A DNA stretch of 64,000 bases from Monosiga brevicollis MX1 (Eukaryota; Opisthokonta; Choanoflagellata; Craspedida; Salpingoecidae), in contig NW_001865049.1 of the NCBI RefSeq assembly GCF_000002865.3, positions 1,050,116 through 1,114,115 of the forward strand. The letters are read 5' to 3'. Below, piece after piece: positions 53,772 to 64,000 of this stretch; positions within the stretch are counted from its first letter, which is position 1, and each line of letters opens with the position of its first letter. A program made the translations under genes and the position numbers. The notes beneath the pieces were generated by a model, which was not told where the DNA came from, searched no databases, and saw only the letters and a program-made list of their open reading frames with translations.

Positions 53772-53923
53772 ACCATGCATCAGCTCAGACGCAGCCTCAG
53801 CGCCATGACGAACCGGAAGAAGTAGCGCGTATTCGGGTTCCATATGAGCGTGGCCTGGGCTAAGCTGCTGATGGCCAACACGAAGGCCACTGCCTGCACG
53901 AGCGGCGCCTGCACGGCCGCCAT
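27651..53923 (-). CDS. 31-exon giant membrane protein: LLTP module, FN3-like, furin-like, cadherin-like, 3 TM, C2H2
   Basis: Hand-built minus-strand exons: 53810-53923, 53374-53497, 53243-53285, 52971-53143, 52769-52872, 52606-52687, 52372-52488, 52189-52280, 52009-52110, 51813-51888, 51649-51726, 48473-51590, 48297-48349, 48113-48211, 47965-48011, 47798-47890, 47638-47715, 47403-47564, 47029-47310, 46373-46931, 45489-46305, 43076-45336, 39464-42866, 39165-39367, 38922-39090, 31703-38759, 31560-31605, 31164-31457, 30673-31038, 30411-30571, 27651-30317. The sum is 23,040 nt, or 7,679 residues, with all phases agreeing. The start is ATG at 53923 with signal peptide (MAAVQAPLVQAVAFVLAISS). I found no second signal peptide or stop along the chain. 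Weakest splices: exon 1 donor (GTCATG), exon 12-13 join, and the exon 20 acceptor. Predicted surface protein combining a lipid-transfer-like head with adhesion-type repeats and a membrane anchor. Two or more separate genes remain possible, but no internal start or terminator supports that. Confidence 0.72.
30673..47564 (-). other. FN3-like DxTPP repeats, cadherin-like beta-sandwich repeats and furin-like clusters
   Basis: Exons 18-29 of the giant gene. FN3-like repeats share a front motif (DPETQLYATLWAVGTQPCG, EETQLFSYYVGVGTS, YEVAFGTGTSESN, DPESSIARLEVAIGS) and a back motif (VDLTPP, IDATPP, VDAVPP, VDQTPP). Between them are repeats like the Pfam cadherin-like beta-sandwich domain (for example LASLAVESV, then ILTLSPV, then YTLFLTR). 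Two furin-like cysteine clusters (C..C...CxGP..xxC) lie at about 35940-36860 and 32300-33075, the second broken by a Thr-rich linker (about 32840-32885). The front motif fixed several splice choices, notably exons 27-28. The architecture fits an elongated extracellular stalk. Ligands are unknown. Confidence 0.75.
48473..53923 (-). other. Large-lipid-transfer-protein (vitellogenin N-like) module and helical/M23-like region
   Basis: Exons 1-12 of the giant gene. After the signal peptide comes LIWNPNTRYFF, then FELTTLD, then LAFAQCQDGRVARVFYEPQD followed by LPGNIIATLAGTL. This is the order and spacing expected of the N-sheet of vitellogenin, MTP and apolipoprotein B (a WxPG-Y start, then an F..DGrV..vf..pxD line, then an NikrGIls.Lq line). 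Later, REGALLALGAVLS and HEAT-like helices (about 50900-51590) fit the superhelical domain, where vitellogenins have TALLALGSLV. Further on are long helical stretches, then an M23/lysostaphin-like barrel at about 48925-49150 with APYDGSIVVV, VKGSKLRAGQTIAEAL and GRFVHFA. The zinc-binding histidines of active M23 peptidases are not evident. The family call rests on remembered patterns. Confidence 0.6.
53731..53770 (+). repeat. 40-base A homopolymer in intron 1 of the giant gene
   Basis: Forty A on the plus strand, which is T40 in the transcript direction, within the 312-bp first intron (53498-53809). It may be slippage-prone. I see no target-site duplication to suggest a retroposon tail. Confidence 0.9.
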
Positions 53924-55875
53924 GGCCCTGGGTCGGGAGCCTTGCAGAGCGCCTTGCTTACAGATGGGAAAAACAGCGCGGGACAGCGGAATGAGGCAAA
54001 TGACGGACGGGAGGGAAGGGGGTCCGAAAAAAAACAGCAACGGTGGGCGGGCGAGCAAACGCGCGAGGGCAATGGGGAGACGAAAGACAGGGAGCAGACA
54101 CTGGGCCGCCGCTTGCTCGCCTTGAACAGCGCCCCTCTGACCTTTCCCTCGCTGCCAGAGTTGGCTTGGCGAGAGCATGTTCCTGCGCTTACCGTTATAG
54201 CCAGCCAGTTTGAAAGCAGCCCGTCATCCACACGACAAGGCGAGACGCCAGTTGACGCCACACCCAGAGGTCTGGATATCAGCGCAAACCCGGGGTCCAA
54301 ATGCTGTGTCTGGCGAGGAAAGTGTGCCTCGCTTGACCTGCGGCGCTTCCCATTCGGGAATGAAATGCGTCTGTGTGTGGATGTGTGCTGAATGTGCTCT
54401 CTGCCTAAACGCGACTGGATTGTGATGAGGCTTGGCTTGGGCTTGTGCATCTAAACGTTGTGGGATTTTGTCACTATATCTGTCATGGTTGGTATACATG
54501 CTCTGTTTTGGGTCGATGAGAAGGCTCTTACACCAAACATTAGTGGGCTTTACACGGAAAATTCTTCACGCGGTTGGAAAGACTTGGGTAAAGATTGGGT
54601 AGTTTGGGTCGTCATTTGAGAACGTGATGCTTTTGGTAGCGAAATCCAACGCTTTCTCCGAAAGAGCGGTATCGAAACTCCCAATGGCACAGAATCTTGC
54701 AAAGGCAAATACCACCACGTGAGGTGAGCTGTGAGAAGCAGCGTTTTGATTTTATCAACGACAAAAACGCATGCAACATGGGTCTCTGTAACGCTCCCAT
54801 CACGGCGTTTGGCCCAGGAGCACCTGCTGGGCGACGCTGCTCAGAGCGAGAAGATGCGCCACTGCAGACTCAATTGGCTTCACACGTTCTGTACACAGGT
54901 TTTCTTTTTTTTTTTCTTTTTTCAGTAGAGAGGGAATTCTTTGCGGTCATTTACAATCAAGCATAACGGAGAATGCGTCAGTCATTCTTGCTTTGGGCAC
55001 ACTCATCAGCGCTGCTGCGGGCCACGTTGCAGACACAGCAAACTAAAAGTTTGTATCACGGGTGCGGTAGCCCTTGGTTTCTGGTCGATCCTCGTTCTGA
55101 CGGGACCGGAAATAGGAATTTGCAAAGCCTCTGTCTCCTGCACCACCGGGCTCATATGTGCCTGTGTTACAAGAGCGACTCGCCCGAACATCCAAAATGT
55201 GGCCCCTACCGGAGGTCATATTCGCTTGTAAGCTCGAAAGTGGCTACGACAAGATCGGCAGGCGCGCTTTGATGCACTTGATGGGATCAATGACATTTGA
55301 GACAGACCTCAGATAACATCTGGCCACAGCCGTCTTCGTTGTCGTAAAGGTGCTGGTGTCGCAGCGGTGGCGCTACGCGTAGCGCCACACTGGATGGTCC
55401 CTTTTTGCAACATACTTCAATCATTTGCTGACCAAGACCAAGCTCGTTATCATAAATGTCGTTGACACGGAACAGAACCTGATTGTTTGCTGGTGCCTAT
55501 TCCGAGACGATCGAATAGGCGATGAAGTGGGAAACATGTTGCCACACTTTCAAGTGGGATCATGCCGTGCGAGTGCAGTATGGGCATGGCCACCAACCCT
55601 GTGGTGATCCATTGGAGCCTGCGCTACGGCAGGGCTGCCATGCAACTGAGGCAAACAGTCCGCATTGCCGCGAAACGTCTTGTTTTCCACCCAAGGTGCC
55701 TGCAGAGATTAACATGTAAATAATAAAAGCAAAGCAGCAACACCGTAGCCGTCATGAGACTCTCTGCCGATAACCCCTCAGAGGTGTTGGCAAAAGCAAG
55801 GCTTGCTACTGTTTCCCTTGCCAAGCTGCCGGGTCCGTCTATAACTCATGCAACACAGACTTTGCAAAAGAGCAG
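53924..55875. other. Intergenic region between the RTK 3' end and the giant-gene 5' end
   Basis: About 1.95 kb upstream of the 31-exon giant gene and downstream of the receptor tyrosine kinase, both on the minus strand. A 149-codon plus-strand frame at 53942-54391 has no recognisable domain and a biased composition, so I do not call it. I see no clear RNA gene, repeat or promoter element. Confidence 0.55.
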
Positions 55876-58800
55876 TCAACCAACCTCAGTCATTTCGTCG
55901 GCGTCCCGCTGATTGAGCACGACATCGAATGCGGCTTGGGCTTTGGGTAATTTTCTGACTGAAGGCTGAGCGCCGCTGATGAAACCATGGGCAGGGGCGT
56001 GGAGACCAAGGTCCTCAAGCGCCTCCTGCACATCAGCAATTGTCTCATACAAAACTTCACCGTTATTCGCACAGCCAAGGGACTCGGAGCGCCAGCCCGT
56101 GAACGATCCGATGAGCTCTGCAAAGGCCGGTCGTTCTTCGGCTTCCATCGACCAACATTGCTGCATGATCCCGTGTGCCTTTGATGGCATTTGCATTGGC
56201 ACAGGAAGACGATAGCCAGACTCCAGCAGGTTCAAAATGTGAGCATTGCGGTACTCCTGATACGGGGTTCCCCCCAACGAGAAGATCTCCCACATGGTCA
56301 CTCCAAAGGCCCAGACTAAGGTTGACACACAGACAATCCTCTGAGGCAGATCACATTCATCACAACAACAAAAGGACATGAGGTTAGCCTGGACGTACCG
56401 TCGGATTTCGTCGTGTAAATTCGTCTCCCCAAGCTCTCTGGGGCCATCCACTTTACAGGGAGCCTGGTGGTGGTTGTTGTGTATTGCTCACCATCCAGCG
56501 TCCTTGCCAGACCAAAGTCACTGACCTTGCACGTCATCTGTTGGTCCACCAGCACCTACATAGTCATGTTTCGACACAGATGAGCCTTGTGTCGGCACGC
56601 AAAACGCACGGGCGCAACGCTGTGGTTGGTGCTTTGCTCAGCCTACACACAGGTGCTTGAACTCAAACTTGGCCAAGCGATGTCTTCGTACATTTCGAGC
56701 GGCAAGGTCTCGATGGATGACGTCGTTTTGTTCCAGAAAAGCCATGCCATTCACAATCTGACGGCAGAACTCGATCAACTGTCCAACAGAATGTGACTGA
56801 GCACGACCTTCAGAGGCCCGGCCCTTGCGCAAAAGGTCCCGAAGGTTCCCTAACTCGGCCAGCTCGACCAGTAAAATGGGTGGCTCGTCCTGAAAACAGT
56901 GCCCAACAAGGCCAATCACGTTAGGATGTGTGCCCAGCTCCTTCATCAGGGCCAGCTCGGCCCGAAAGTCCTGATGAGCTTCGTATGATGCACCAGGTGG
57001 AAGTCGTTTGGCAGCACAAGCTTGCTTTCCATCTGCGGACTGATGTGCAATCCAGGCTTGAAACACCTCACCAAAGGCACCATTCCCCAGCTTTGGGCCA
57101 ATCCATAAATTGTGCCTCTCAAATTCCCACACATCTTTATCGTGCACTTCGAAAAGGTCGTAAATATTCTCCGAACCCACTGAGGTCGCTTTCGTCCTGC
57201 GCCTACAAAAGTAAACGAGCAAAGCCAAACCAATGACCAACAGCACGATACCACCACTGGCACCAGCAGCAACCAGCCCTGTTTGACGAGGCTTTTTGGA
57301 ACTATGGTGATTTGCATCATCAGTCGTCGGGACGTTGTTGTCTGTGAACACAGCACACCCGTCCATTCCGGCCGAGCGATAGCTACCAGCAGCACACATG
57401 TCACAGCCACTGCGCTCCGAGTTGGGTTCTGATCCCACGGGGCACGCCGCACACTGGTCCATGCTCGATGCATCACGATATGCGGCTCCTGAACACGGCA
57501 CACACGACGCTTGGCTTCCTGACGGTTCCGTGCCATCAGCGCACACGGCACACCCGTTCATGCCAGCCGAGCGATAGCTACCAGCAGCACACATGTCACA
57601 GCCACTGCGCTCCGAGTTGGGCTCTGAGCCCACGGGGCACGCCGCACACTGGTCCATGCTCGACGCATCGCGATATTCGGCTCCTGTACACGACACACAC
57701 GACGCTTGGCTTCCTGACGGTTCCGTGCCATCAGCGCACACGGCACACCCGTTCATTCCAGCCGAGCGATAGCTACCAGCGACACACGTGTCACAGCCAC
57801 TGCGCTCCGAGTTGGGCTCTGACCCCACGGCGCAGGCCGCACACTGGTCCATGCTCGATGTATCACGATACCCGGCTCCTGAACACGGCACGCACGACGC
57901 TTGGTCGCCTGACGGCTCGGTGCCGTCCGCGCACACGGCACACTCGTTCATTCCAGCCGAGCGATAGCTACCAGCAGCACACGTGTCACAGCCACTGCGC
58001 TCCGAGTTGGGCTCTGAGCCCACGGGGCACGCCGCACACTGGTCCATGCTCAATGCATCACGATATGCAGCTCCTGAACACGGCACACACGACGCTAGGT
58101 TTCCTGACGGCTCGGTGCCGTCCGCGCACACGGCACACTCGTTCATTCCAGCCGAGCGATAGCTACCAGCAGCGCAAGTGTCACAGCCACTGCGCTCGGC
58201 GTTAAGCTCCGACCCCTCAGGACACTGATCACAATCGGCGCCTGTGTCACAGCCTAGTACGACAAGATCGCCAAACAGAAAGTACTCATCTCGATGCGTT
58301 GTACCAAAGTCATAATCCACCCTCATAAACTCGGTGTCGGCATGAAGCGAAAAGGTGCTCGTAAATTTGAGCACATTCGAGTTCCGGTCCACCCCCAGCT
58401 CCAAGCCGTTGATAGGCGTCTGCATAGTAATAATGCCACCAGAAGTTGCTCCAGTGACATACAGGACATCACTAGTTTCCAAATTCTGCTGCTCACCGCC
58501 CAGAAATACAAGGGTGACACGGAAAAAATCAGGCTGATCATATGCTGATCCGGGTGCGGCAAACTTGACAGACACTGTGATAACAGATACGTGGCCTTCC
58601 AGGGCCACGCCGCGCACGTCGCTCAGAGACAATATGGGTGATGACCAAGTCGAGTCTCCAATGTTGCCTGCTTGTTGCAGATAGTTGTCATAATCAAAAA
58701 ACGCATTGTAGTTGGCGTAGTATTGGTTCGTGATGCTAGGTGCCAAGGACGCGTTGTATCCTGCGAGATGAATGCGAACCCCACCATAAACTTCAGGAGA

Positions 58801-58914
58801 TTCGCAGTACATGGTCGGGCTACCACCTGCAATCCATTGCGCCTTTATGGCCTGGCAAGTGAGGAGTAGGGCGAGCACAAGGGCGCGCACCATCTTCCTA
58901 TGCCAAGCTCGCAT
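55876..58914 (-). CDS. Receptor tyrosine kinase with cysteine-rich repeats
   Basis: Minus-strand exons 56692-58914, 56399-56555 and 55876-56315 join in phase for 939 residues. The ATG at 58914 or 58893 precedes the signal peptide (MVRALVLALLLTCQAIKA). Residues about 30-220 form an ectodomain I do not recognise. About 221-528 are five 65-residue cysteine-rich repeats of GCC2/GCC3 (ephrin-receptor-like) type. A transmembrane helix lies at about 545-570 and the kinase at about 598-862. Visible kinase elements: glycine loop GNGAFGEV, AAKRL lysine, FRAELALMKELG helix-C Glu, HRDLAARN, DFG, activation-loop EQY, and LPVKWMAPE, which marks a tyrosine kinase. Nothing essential is missing, so it should be active. 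The tail has LYETI, a possible phosphotyrosine site. It phosphorylates protein tyrosines at the plasma membrane; the ligand is unknown. Choanoflagellates are known for many lineage-specific RTKs of this general layout. Confidence 0.93.
57330..58250 (-). repeat. 195-bp tandem repeats coding cysteine-rich modules
   Basis: Five units with an exact 195-bp period; the same 17-bp core starts at plus-strand 57374, 57569, 57764, 57959 and 58154. Each codes about 65 residues with PVGSEPNSERSGCDTCAAG and CADGTEPSG lines. The units are nearly identical, which points to recent expansion or ongoing gene conversion. Confidence 0.95.
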
Positions 58915-59683
58915 CAAGATTCGGCGCCACAATGAGTCGTCGTGGCACGGGATCAGGCAAGAAAAACGGGTCAGGGCCTACTTTGCGCATCTAGCTTCAG
59001 CATTCACAGCTCAAAACGCCGCCACAGCTGAGCAGCTGTGTCCGTTGCTGTGCCTGTTATGCGCTGCCAAATAAAAAAACAACAACAAGGGAAAGAATGA
59101 AAGAAAGCCAATTAAACAGAGGTGTGTGTGTGTGTGATCTCTGCGCCGAGAAAACGTGAAGCACCGTTGCGGGCAAAAGCAACGTACAGACTGCTGTTTC
59201 CCATGCCAAGGAGAACATGCTTACGAGTCCGAGTCCGAAATTTGATTTAGATGTACATGTGGTTCTCCGCAGGAGATGACCCGCTTGTTGGCCAAAAAAA
59301 AAACAAGATGGTCGGAATATACATGTACAAGCCAGCTGCGCACGTTGTTTGCTTTGATGCGCTGCCATGCCACGATGACCCTCTCTCTCTGCGCCCGTCA
59401 TATTGTTCATCACAACCAGCCAGCAAGACGTTCCGAACCGACTTCGATGATCATTTGTTTGAGTCTGAGCCGTTTCGCGTTTTGTGAAGAATGAGTTTCT
59501 TGTCGCTACAAGTTTTGACGTTGTCACTGTCTCTTGTCATTTTTTTTTTTTTTTTTTTTTTTTTTCGAAGCTTTGGCGATTGCTTGCCCGAGGCTGCCCT
59601 GTGATTCAGCCCTGGCGTTCCCTGAACGAACCATCTTTCATCTCATCGTTTCAAGATAACCAAGTGGTCTTGTCGTGGCCACG
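58915..59683. other. Divergent promoter region between the RTK and the helicase gene
   Basis: The two genes are transcribed away from each other, so both promoters should lie in these 770 bp. I see a T26 run (59540-59565) and no convincing exon. No TATA or other core element can be assigned with confidence. Confidence 0.55.
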
Positions 59684-62600
59684 ATGGACATTGACAGCTC
59701 AGTCATGCAAGGCAGGCAAGTTGCCTGTCGTCAGTGCGCGGCAACCTTTCCCAACGCTCACGCAAGAAATGAGCATTGTCGCCAGGTGTGTGAGAAGCCT
59801 TATTTGCCCGTGTCAAGATCAGGCACGAATGCTCATGAACGTCCGTTGATTGTAGATGCACCAACAAAGCACCACCGTCATTATTGACGGTGTTAGGTGC
59901 CGAGTTGAGCGACAAGTGGATGCCAAATTTTACTGTCCAGCACCAGGATGCACGTCCAGTCACGATCGGGCGGGATACCTTCGCAATCACGTCCAAAGGG
60001 CACACTCAGCGCCACCCGTCGACAGCATACCCTGTCGTCGCAAACATAGGCGACTACGTACAATGAAACGTGTGGTCAACTTTGACCAACAGCACGGCGT
60101 GGCCGGGGCTCGGATGTTCATGGCCAATCTTGGATGCCTTGTTACGTCTGCATTCGCCACACCGGTGTGCACGAACTGTGGCCATGTCCTGAGCGGCAGT
60201 GTGCCCCATCATCTGCTCAAAAAGCACCACATACGCTGTAGCCAAGAGGACGTAGATGCAGCTATGGCACTCCTGCGCCCACTGCAGCCCGAGGAGCTAC
60301 CGTTTGACCCCGAGGCAGAAGCTGGGCCACGTGCGCCTTTGAAAGGTATCCACATTCTGGATGGCGTGAAGTGTCCCCTTTGCCGGGCATGCTTTACGAC
60401 CAAAAAAAGCCTACAATACCACCTTCGCACTCAGCATGTTGGTGAACCCGGTACCAACCAGCCGCCTCAACGCGTCAAGCTGCAAAAGCCGTTGCGTGGT
60501 GCTGGAGCCCGCTGTGTCGAGGTCATTGTCGAAGAAAGCCACGACGCCTCGGCAGCCGACGTCAGCGAGAACGAGGAGGAACTGGAGGAACAGCAGCGGT
60601 TCAAGCAGTTCATCTCAAGCACCCAGGCCATGGCGTCAGAGGCCGAGGATAAGCGCTGCCCGCACGGCGTTCACCAGATGCATCCGTTCTACGACAGCGT
60701 GGGCATGACGCTGATCCTGAACGAGTTGACCCCAGAGCAAATCCTCAAGCTGGGTCATGACACCCCACCCGCACCACTTGTGGCGGGCATGCAAGAGCTC
60801 TTCTGGGAGGCCCACGAACAATTGTCCCAGCACGGTCTGGCGGCTGCTTCCGTGGCGTCTTTGTTCGAAGATGAAGAGTTTCAAGTTCAGCCGCAATCCT
60901 TACCCCAAGTATCTCCTGACACGATGAGCAGATACCTGAACATTGGGGCGCGCTTGGTGCAATTTTTACTGCTACTGGACGCAATGCCAGCCCCCGAGCC
61001 ATCCAGCTTTTTGAGCCAGGTGCTTGCCAGTCGTGGGGAGGCCATAACTACAGCTGCCTTGGCCGTGCAAGGGGCGCTGGATGCGGGACTGAACGGGAAG
61101 GATCTTGTCGAGCCCCTGACGTCCCTGTGGCTGGCGCTGGTGAATGCAGAGCTACGCCTCTTTGACAACGACAAGGTGCACTTTGTCAACGTGTTTTTGT
61201 TGTGCACGGCCGTGTCCAAGGGAGGCGGTGTCTTGCAGGACATCCGGCGCTGGACCACAACGCTGGCCGGCCTGATTTACATTTTCAAGCTGTTTTTGCT
61301 CCGGTTTGGCAAGGCACAGCGATGGGCCACTGCGGGTAAACTCAGGCCTTTTCTACAGTCTGGACGGCTGGTGCATTTTTTGAGCCAGCGCATGACGGCG
61401 GCTCGCTCTGCCAGCACGAACGAGGGACAGGTTGGAGTGGATATTGACGTGCAAACGGACGGGGACACGACGGACGAGGCGCTGCACACCATCGTTTGTC
61501 AAGGCGTTGAACTCAACGTGACAGAGATTGGGACCGCCCTGGCGCAGATGCGCAACGATATGAAGGAGGTCTTAGACACCCATCTCTTGCTGGGATCTGG
61601 TCTGCGAGAGCAACACATTGGCGAGTATGCTCGGCTATGGTCGAAGGAGGATCGGACCAACAGGGTCAAGAATTGGTGGGTGGGCCGTGGCAGCCCAGCT
61701 GAGCGGGCCCTATTTGATCACATTGGCCAGAATCCGAGCTTGCGGCAAGAGTTTATCTGCCCAGAGCTGGGGCCAGAAGGAGCTGATGAAGAGCTGACCT
61801 TTCGAGAAGACCGCGTGCGGGAATGGCTTCTGTTTGTGGGCAAGTTTAACCAGCTGGCGCTCACCTACACCCACATGGCTGGAGGTACGCTTGCGATCGA
61901 GCAAAGACTCTGTTTGAGAAGCTTGGCATGTTTATTGTACCACTCTTATCTGTTTGCATTGGCTTTGGCGTTTTGTTAGGTCTGCCACCTCAAGCAACCG
62001 TATATCAAGGGCTATCCTACAAAAATGGCGTGGGTCGGCAACGGGCCGTGTTTTTCGCTGAAAGGCAGCTTTCCATATTGACCCGTCTGGGTAAAACCCA
62101 CGGGCTCTCTCTAGATGAGCAGCACGCCTATCGGTACATGGACGAGGAAGTCAGCAAGCTGATTTTCATGTATTTGCTCTTGTGCAAGCCTCTGGAGCAG
62201 ATGCTAACCAGCTGGCTGGAGAAGCGGGGCGCTCTTCAAACCCCTCGCGATGGCGGGCGTGGAACCTACGACGATGATCAGGAAGAGGAGGATCTATTGG
62301 AGGACGAGCAGGATGAAGACCACATGAGCCACGACGATGGCATGACCTTGCGACGCGAGGTACAAGACGCTCAACGCCACTATAACAACAGCCACTTGCT
62401 CTTCAACATTGCGCCTCTGCAGACCATGCTCAGCCCAGCCTCTATCTACGCTGCCTTTCGTCGACAAATGGCCACCTACCTGCATCAGCCTACGCTCGGA
62501 GTGGCAAAGTGGCGACACGCTGCTACCTTTTGGATGACAACATTTGTGACAAACCGGCTCTTTGCCGACCCCGCGAGCACTTTGGGTAGCCTGATGCGCA

Positions 62601-64000
62601 CCCAGGCACAGCCCTTGGGCAACATGGCCAAAGACTTCTTTGCTACCGCAACAAGCTACCAATTGCAAGCCAAAATGTCATCACGTCTGATGCATCAGCT
62701 GGCCTCACAAAGCTGGCATGCCTTCTTGGGTCTTGACCGCAAGCGCAGCGTGGCCGAGCTCACAGCCGCCAAGGAAGCTTTAGATGTTCGCCACCCCATA
62801 AGCTGGAGCGGGTCATCAAAGCTTGAAGCAGACGGGCGCGTCATCATGGATCCACGAGCCGAGCATGATGTGGCCTACATGACCCAGCTGGCCCAGCAGG
62901 CACGCATCTCGTGGGGCCACGGCTTTAAAAGCCAAGAACAATTGGACCTGGCAGCGGCCATTGACCAGCATCGGGCCGAGGATGGCTGGCTGATTGTTGT
63001 CGCGCCGTTAGACATGGACAAGACGCTTTGTACCATGCCCAAACTGGGTTGTCACCCGCATGCCGGCACGGTGCTGTGGATTGTGCCATTTGCGACCTCG
63101 GCAGACAATTTGCTGCGGCGTCTGCAAGCGGCTGGCCACAGTGCACGAAGGTGGCTGGGCCCCTCGACGCCGGTAGCAGCTGGCCTGGACGTGCTTATCA
63201 TCACGACTGACAAGTTTGTTTGCGCAGGGTCTGACGCCCTGCACGCACGTGCTTGCTTCCAGGGCATCCGCACTGTGGTTATGGACGAGGCGCACACGCT
63301 CATCTCTGGTGCCAGCCACCGGAATATGATGGCTCAAGTCGGGGCCTGCGTGGCCGGCTTTTTCGACAACTGGGCCAGCAAGCAGGGGGCAAACTGTACC
63401 GCCTGGAAACGATGCGTCACAATGTGGAGCTGCGTGTGCATCACGGCGACCAGCGGGCCTTCTTGTCGCACGTGCAAGGTCTTGTAGACAGGCAGCGGAT
63501 GACGCGTCAGGAGAATGAGGAGCGTGTGCACATGATGGTCTTTTGCGACATGGTGACCGAGGTGAAGCTGTTGTGTGATCAGCTGCACGCACGCGGCTAT
63601 GCAGCCTTGCCCTACTATGCAGGCTTGGAAGAGATGGCGCAGAAGGACCATCTGGCACGGTGGCAACAAAGTGAATGCGACGTCATTGTGGCCACCAGCT
63701 GTTTGAGCACGGACGTGGACCTGTTTACCGTCCGTCACGTGCTGTGGTATGGCAGTGGCCATGACGTCTATACCCTGGTAAAGGTGAGTTGTTGCCCAAA
63801 CGTCCGCGGAACTGTCTCTAAAAAAACAAAAAAAAAACAAAAAAACAATTGTTCATTGAGCTAATGGTGTGCATGTAATCGGCTATAGGCATTTGGTCGG
63901 GCTGGCCGTGATGGTAAGGGCGGAGCTGCCGAGTTGTGGCTGCCAGTCAGGTGCACCCCAGCACCGGGCATCGAGGCCTTTGTCGAGGGCAGTGTGTGTC
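59684..64000 (+). CDS. C2H2 zinc-finger / RecQ-like helicase, 3' end outside window, probably disrupted
   Basis: Plus-strand exons: 59684-59785, 59856-61884, 61980 to about 63330-63400, then a change of frame to 63783, then 63889 to the window end. The first two introns join in phase. N-terminal fingers: CRQCAATF, then CPAPGC with H..RAH (about 59931-60000), CTNCGHVL with HHLLKKHH (60171 onward), and CPLCRACF with HLRTQH (60378 onward). This spacing resembles the DUF3505 region that precedes RecQ helicases in fungi. Helicase motifs: Ia-like TVLWIVPFATSADNL, DEAH (63284-63295), IVATSCLSTDVDLFTVRH, and motif VI GRAGRDG (63895-63915). Walker A reads APLDMDKT without its glycines, and motif III (TAT-type) is not visible. 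The product would unwind DNA if active, but this copy may be inactive. It may be a mobile or subtelomere-type gene. Confidence 0.75.

Noticed and set aside
57330-58250. CRISPR-like regular repeats
   Set aside because: They are in-frame coding repeats with no unique spacers, in an intron-bearing eukaryotic gene.

Overview
This window is intron-bearing eukaryotic DNA with GT-AG introns of about 70-310 bp and very long coding exons. It is most likely from a choanoflagellate (Monosiga-like). The reasons are the mix of a receptor tyrosine kinase, a cadherin repeat, PA14/EGF arrays, furin-like cysteine repeats and phosphotyrosine-style tails in a gene-dense, GC-rich sequence. The species call is inference. 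All splice models were made by hand from GT/AG sites, reading-frame phase and protein continuity, with no transcript evidence.

Layout. (1) 1-10952 (+): the 3' part of a giant type I membrane protein with EGF and PA14-like repeats, a cadherin repeat, an IPT domain, an acidic 12-residue repeat, one transmembrane helix, and a cytoplasmic tail with six YFDP motifs and two NPxY motifs. (2) 12086-26259 (-): a giant secreted protein of about 4,360 residues with no family I recognise; one unexplained frame change lies near 18.3-18.7 kb. (3) 26260-27650: a low-complexity intergenic stretch with a G-rich minisatellite, a 50-N gap and a GA microsatellite. (4) 27651-53923 (-): in my model one 31-exon gene of 7,679 residues. 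It starts with a signal peptide and a large-lipid-transfer-protein (vitellogenin N-terminal-like) module. It continues through an M23-like barrel, many FN3-like repeats ending in DxTPP, cadherin-like beta-sandwich repeats, two furin-like clusters and cadherin-3-like repeats. It ends in three transmembrane helices, a C2H2 finger and a C-terminal YLEV motif. (5) 55876-58914 (-): a three-exon receptor tyrosine kinase with five 195-bp cysteine-rich repeats. (6) 59684 to beyond the window end (+): C2H2 fingers followed by a RecQ-like helicase resembling fungal telomere-linked/DUF3505 helicases, with a degenerate Walker A and a disrupted middle.

Function. Four neighbouring genes encode secreted or cell-surface proteins. 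Two of the three giants are membrane-anchored with tyrosine-bearing tails that end in the same GYLEV sequence, and a receptor tyrosine kinase lies next door. A surface-adhesion/phosphotyrosine-signalling theme is plausible but is inference from sequence. No tRNA, rRNA, CRISPR array or prokaryotic operon was seen.
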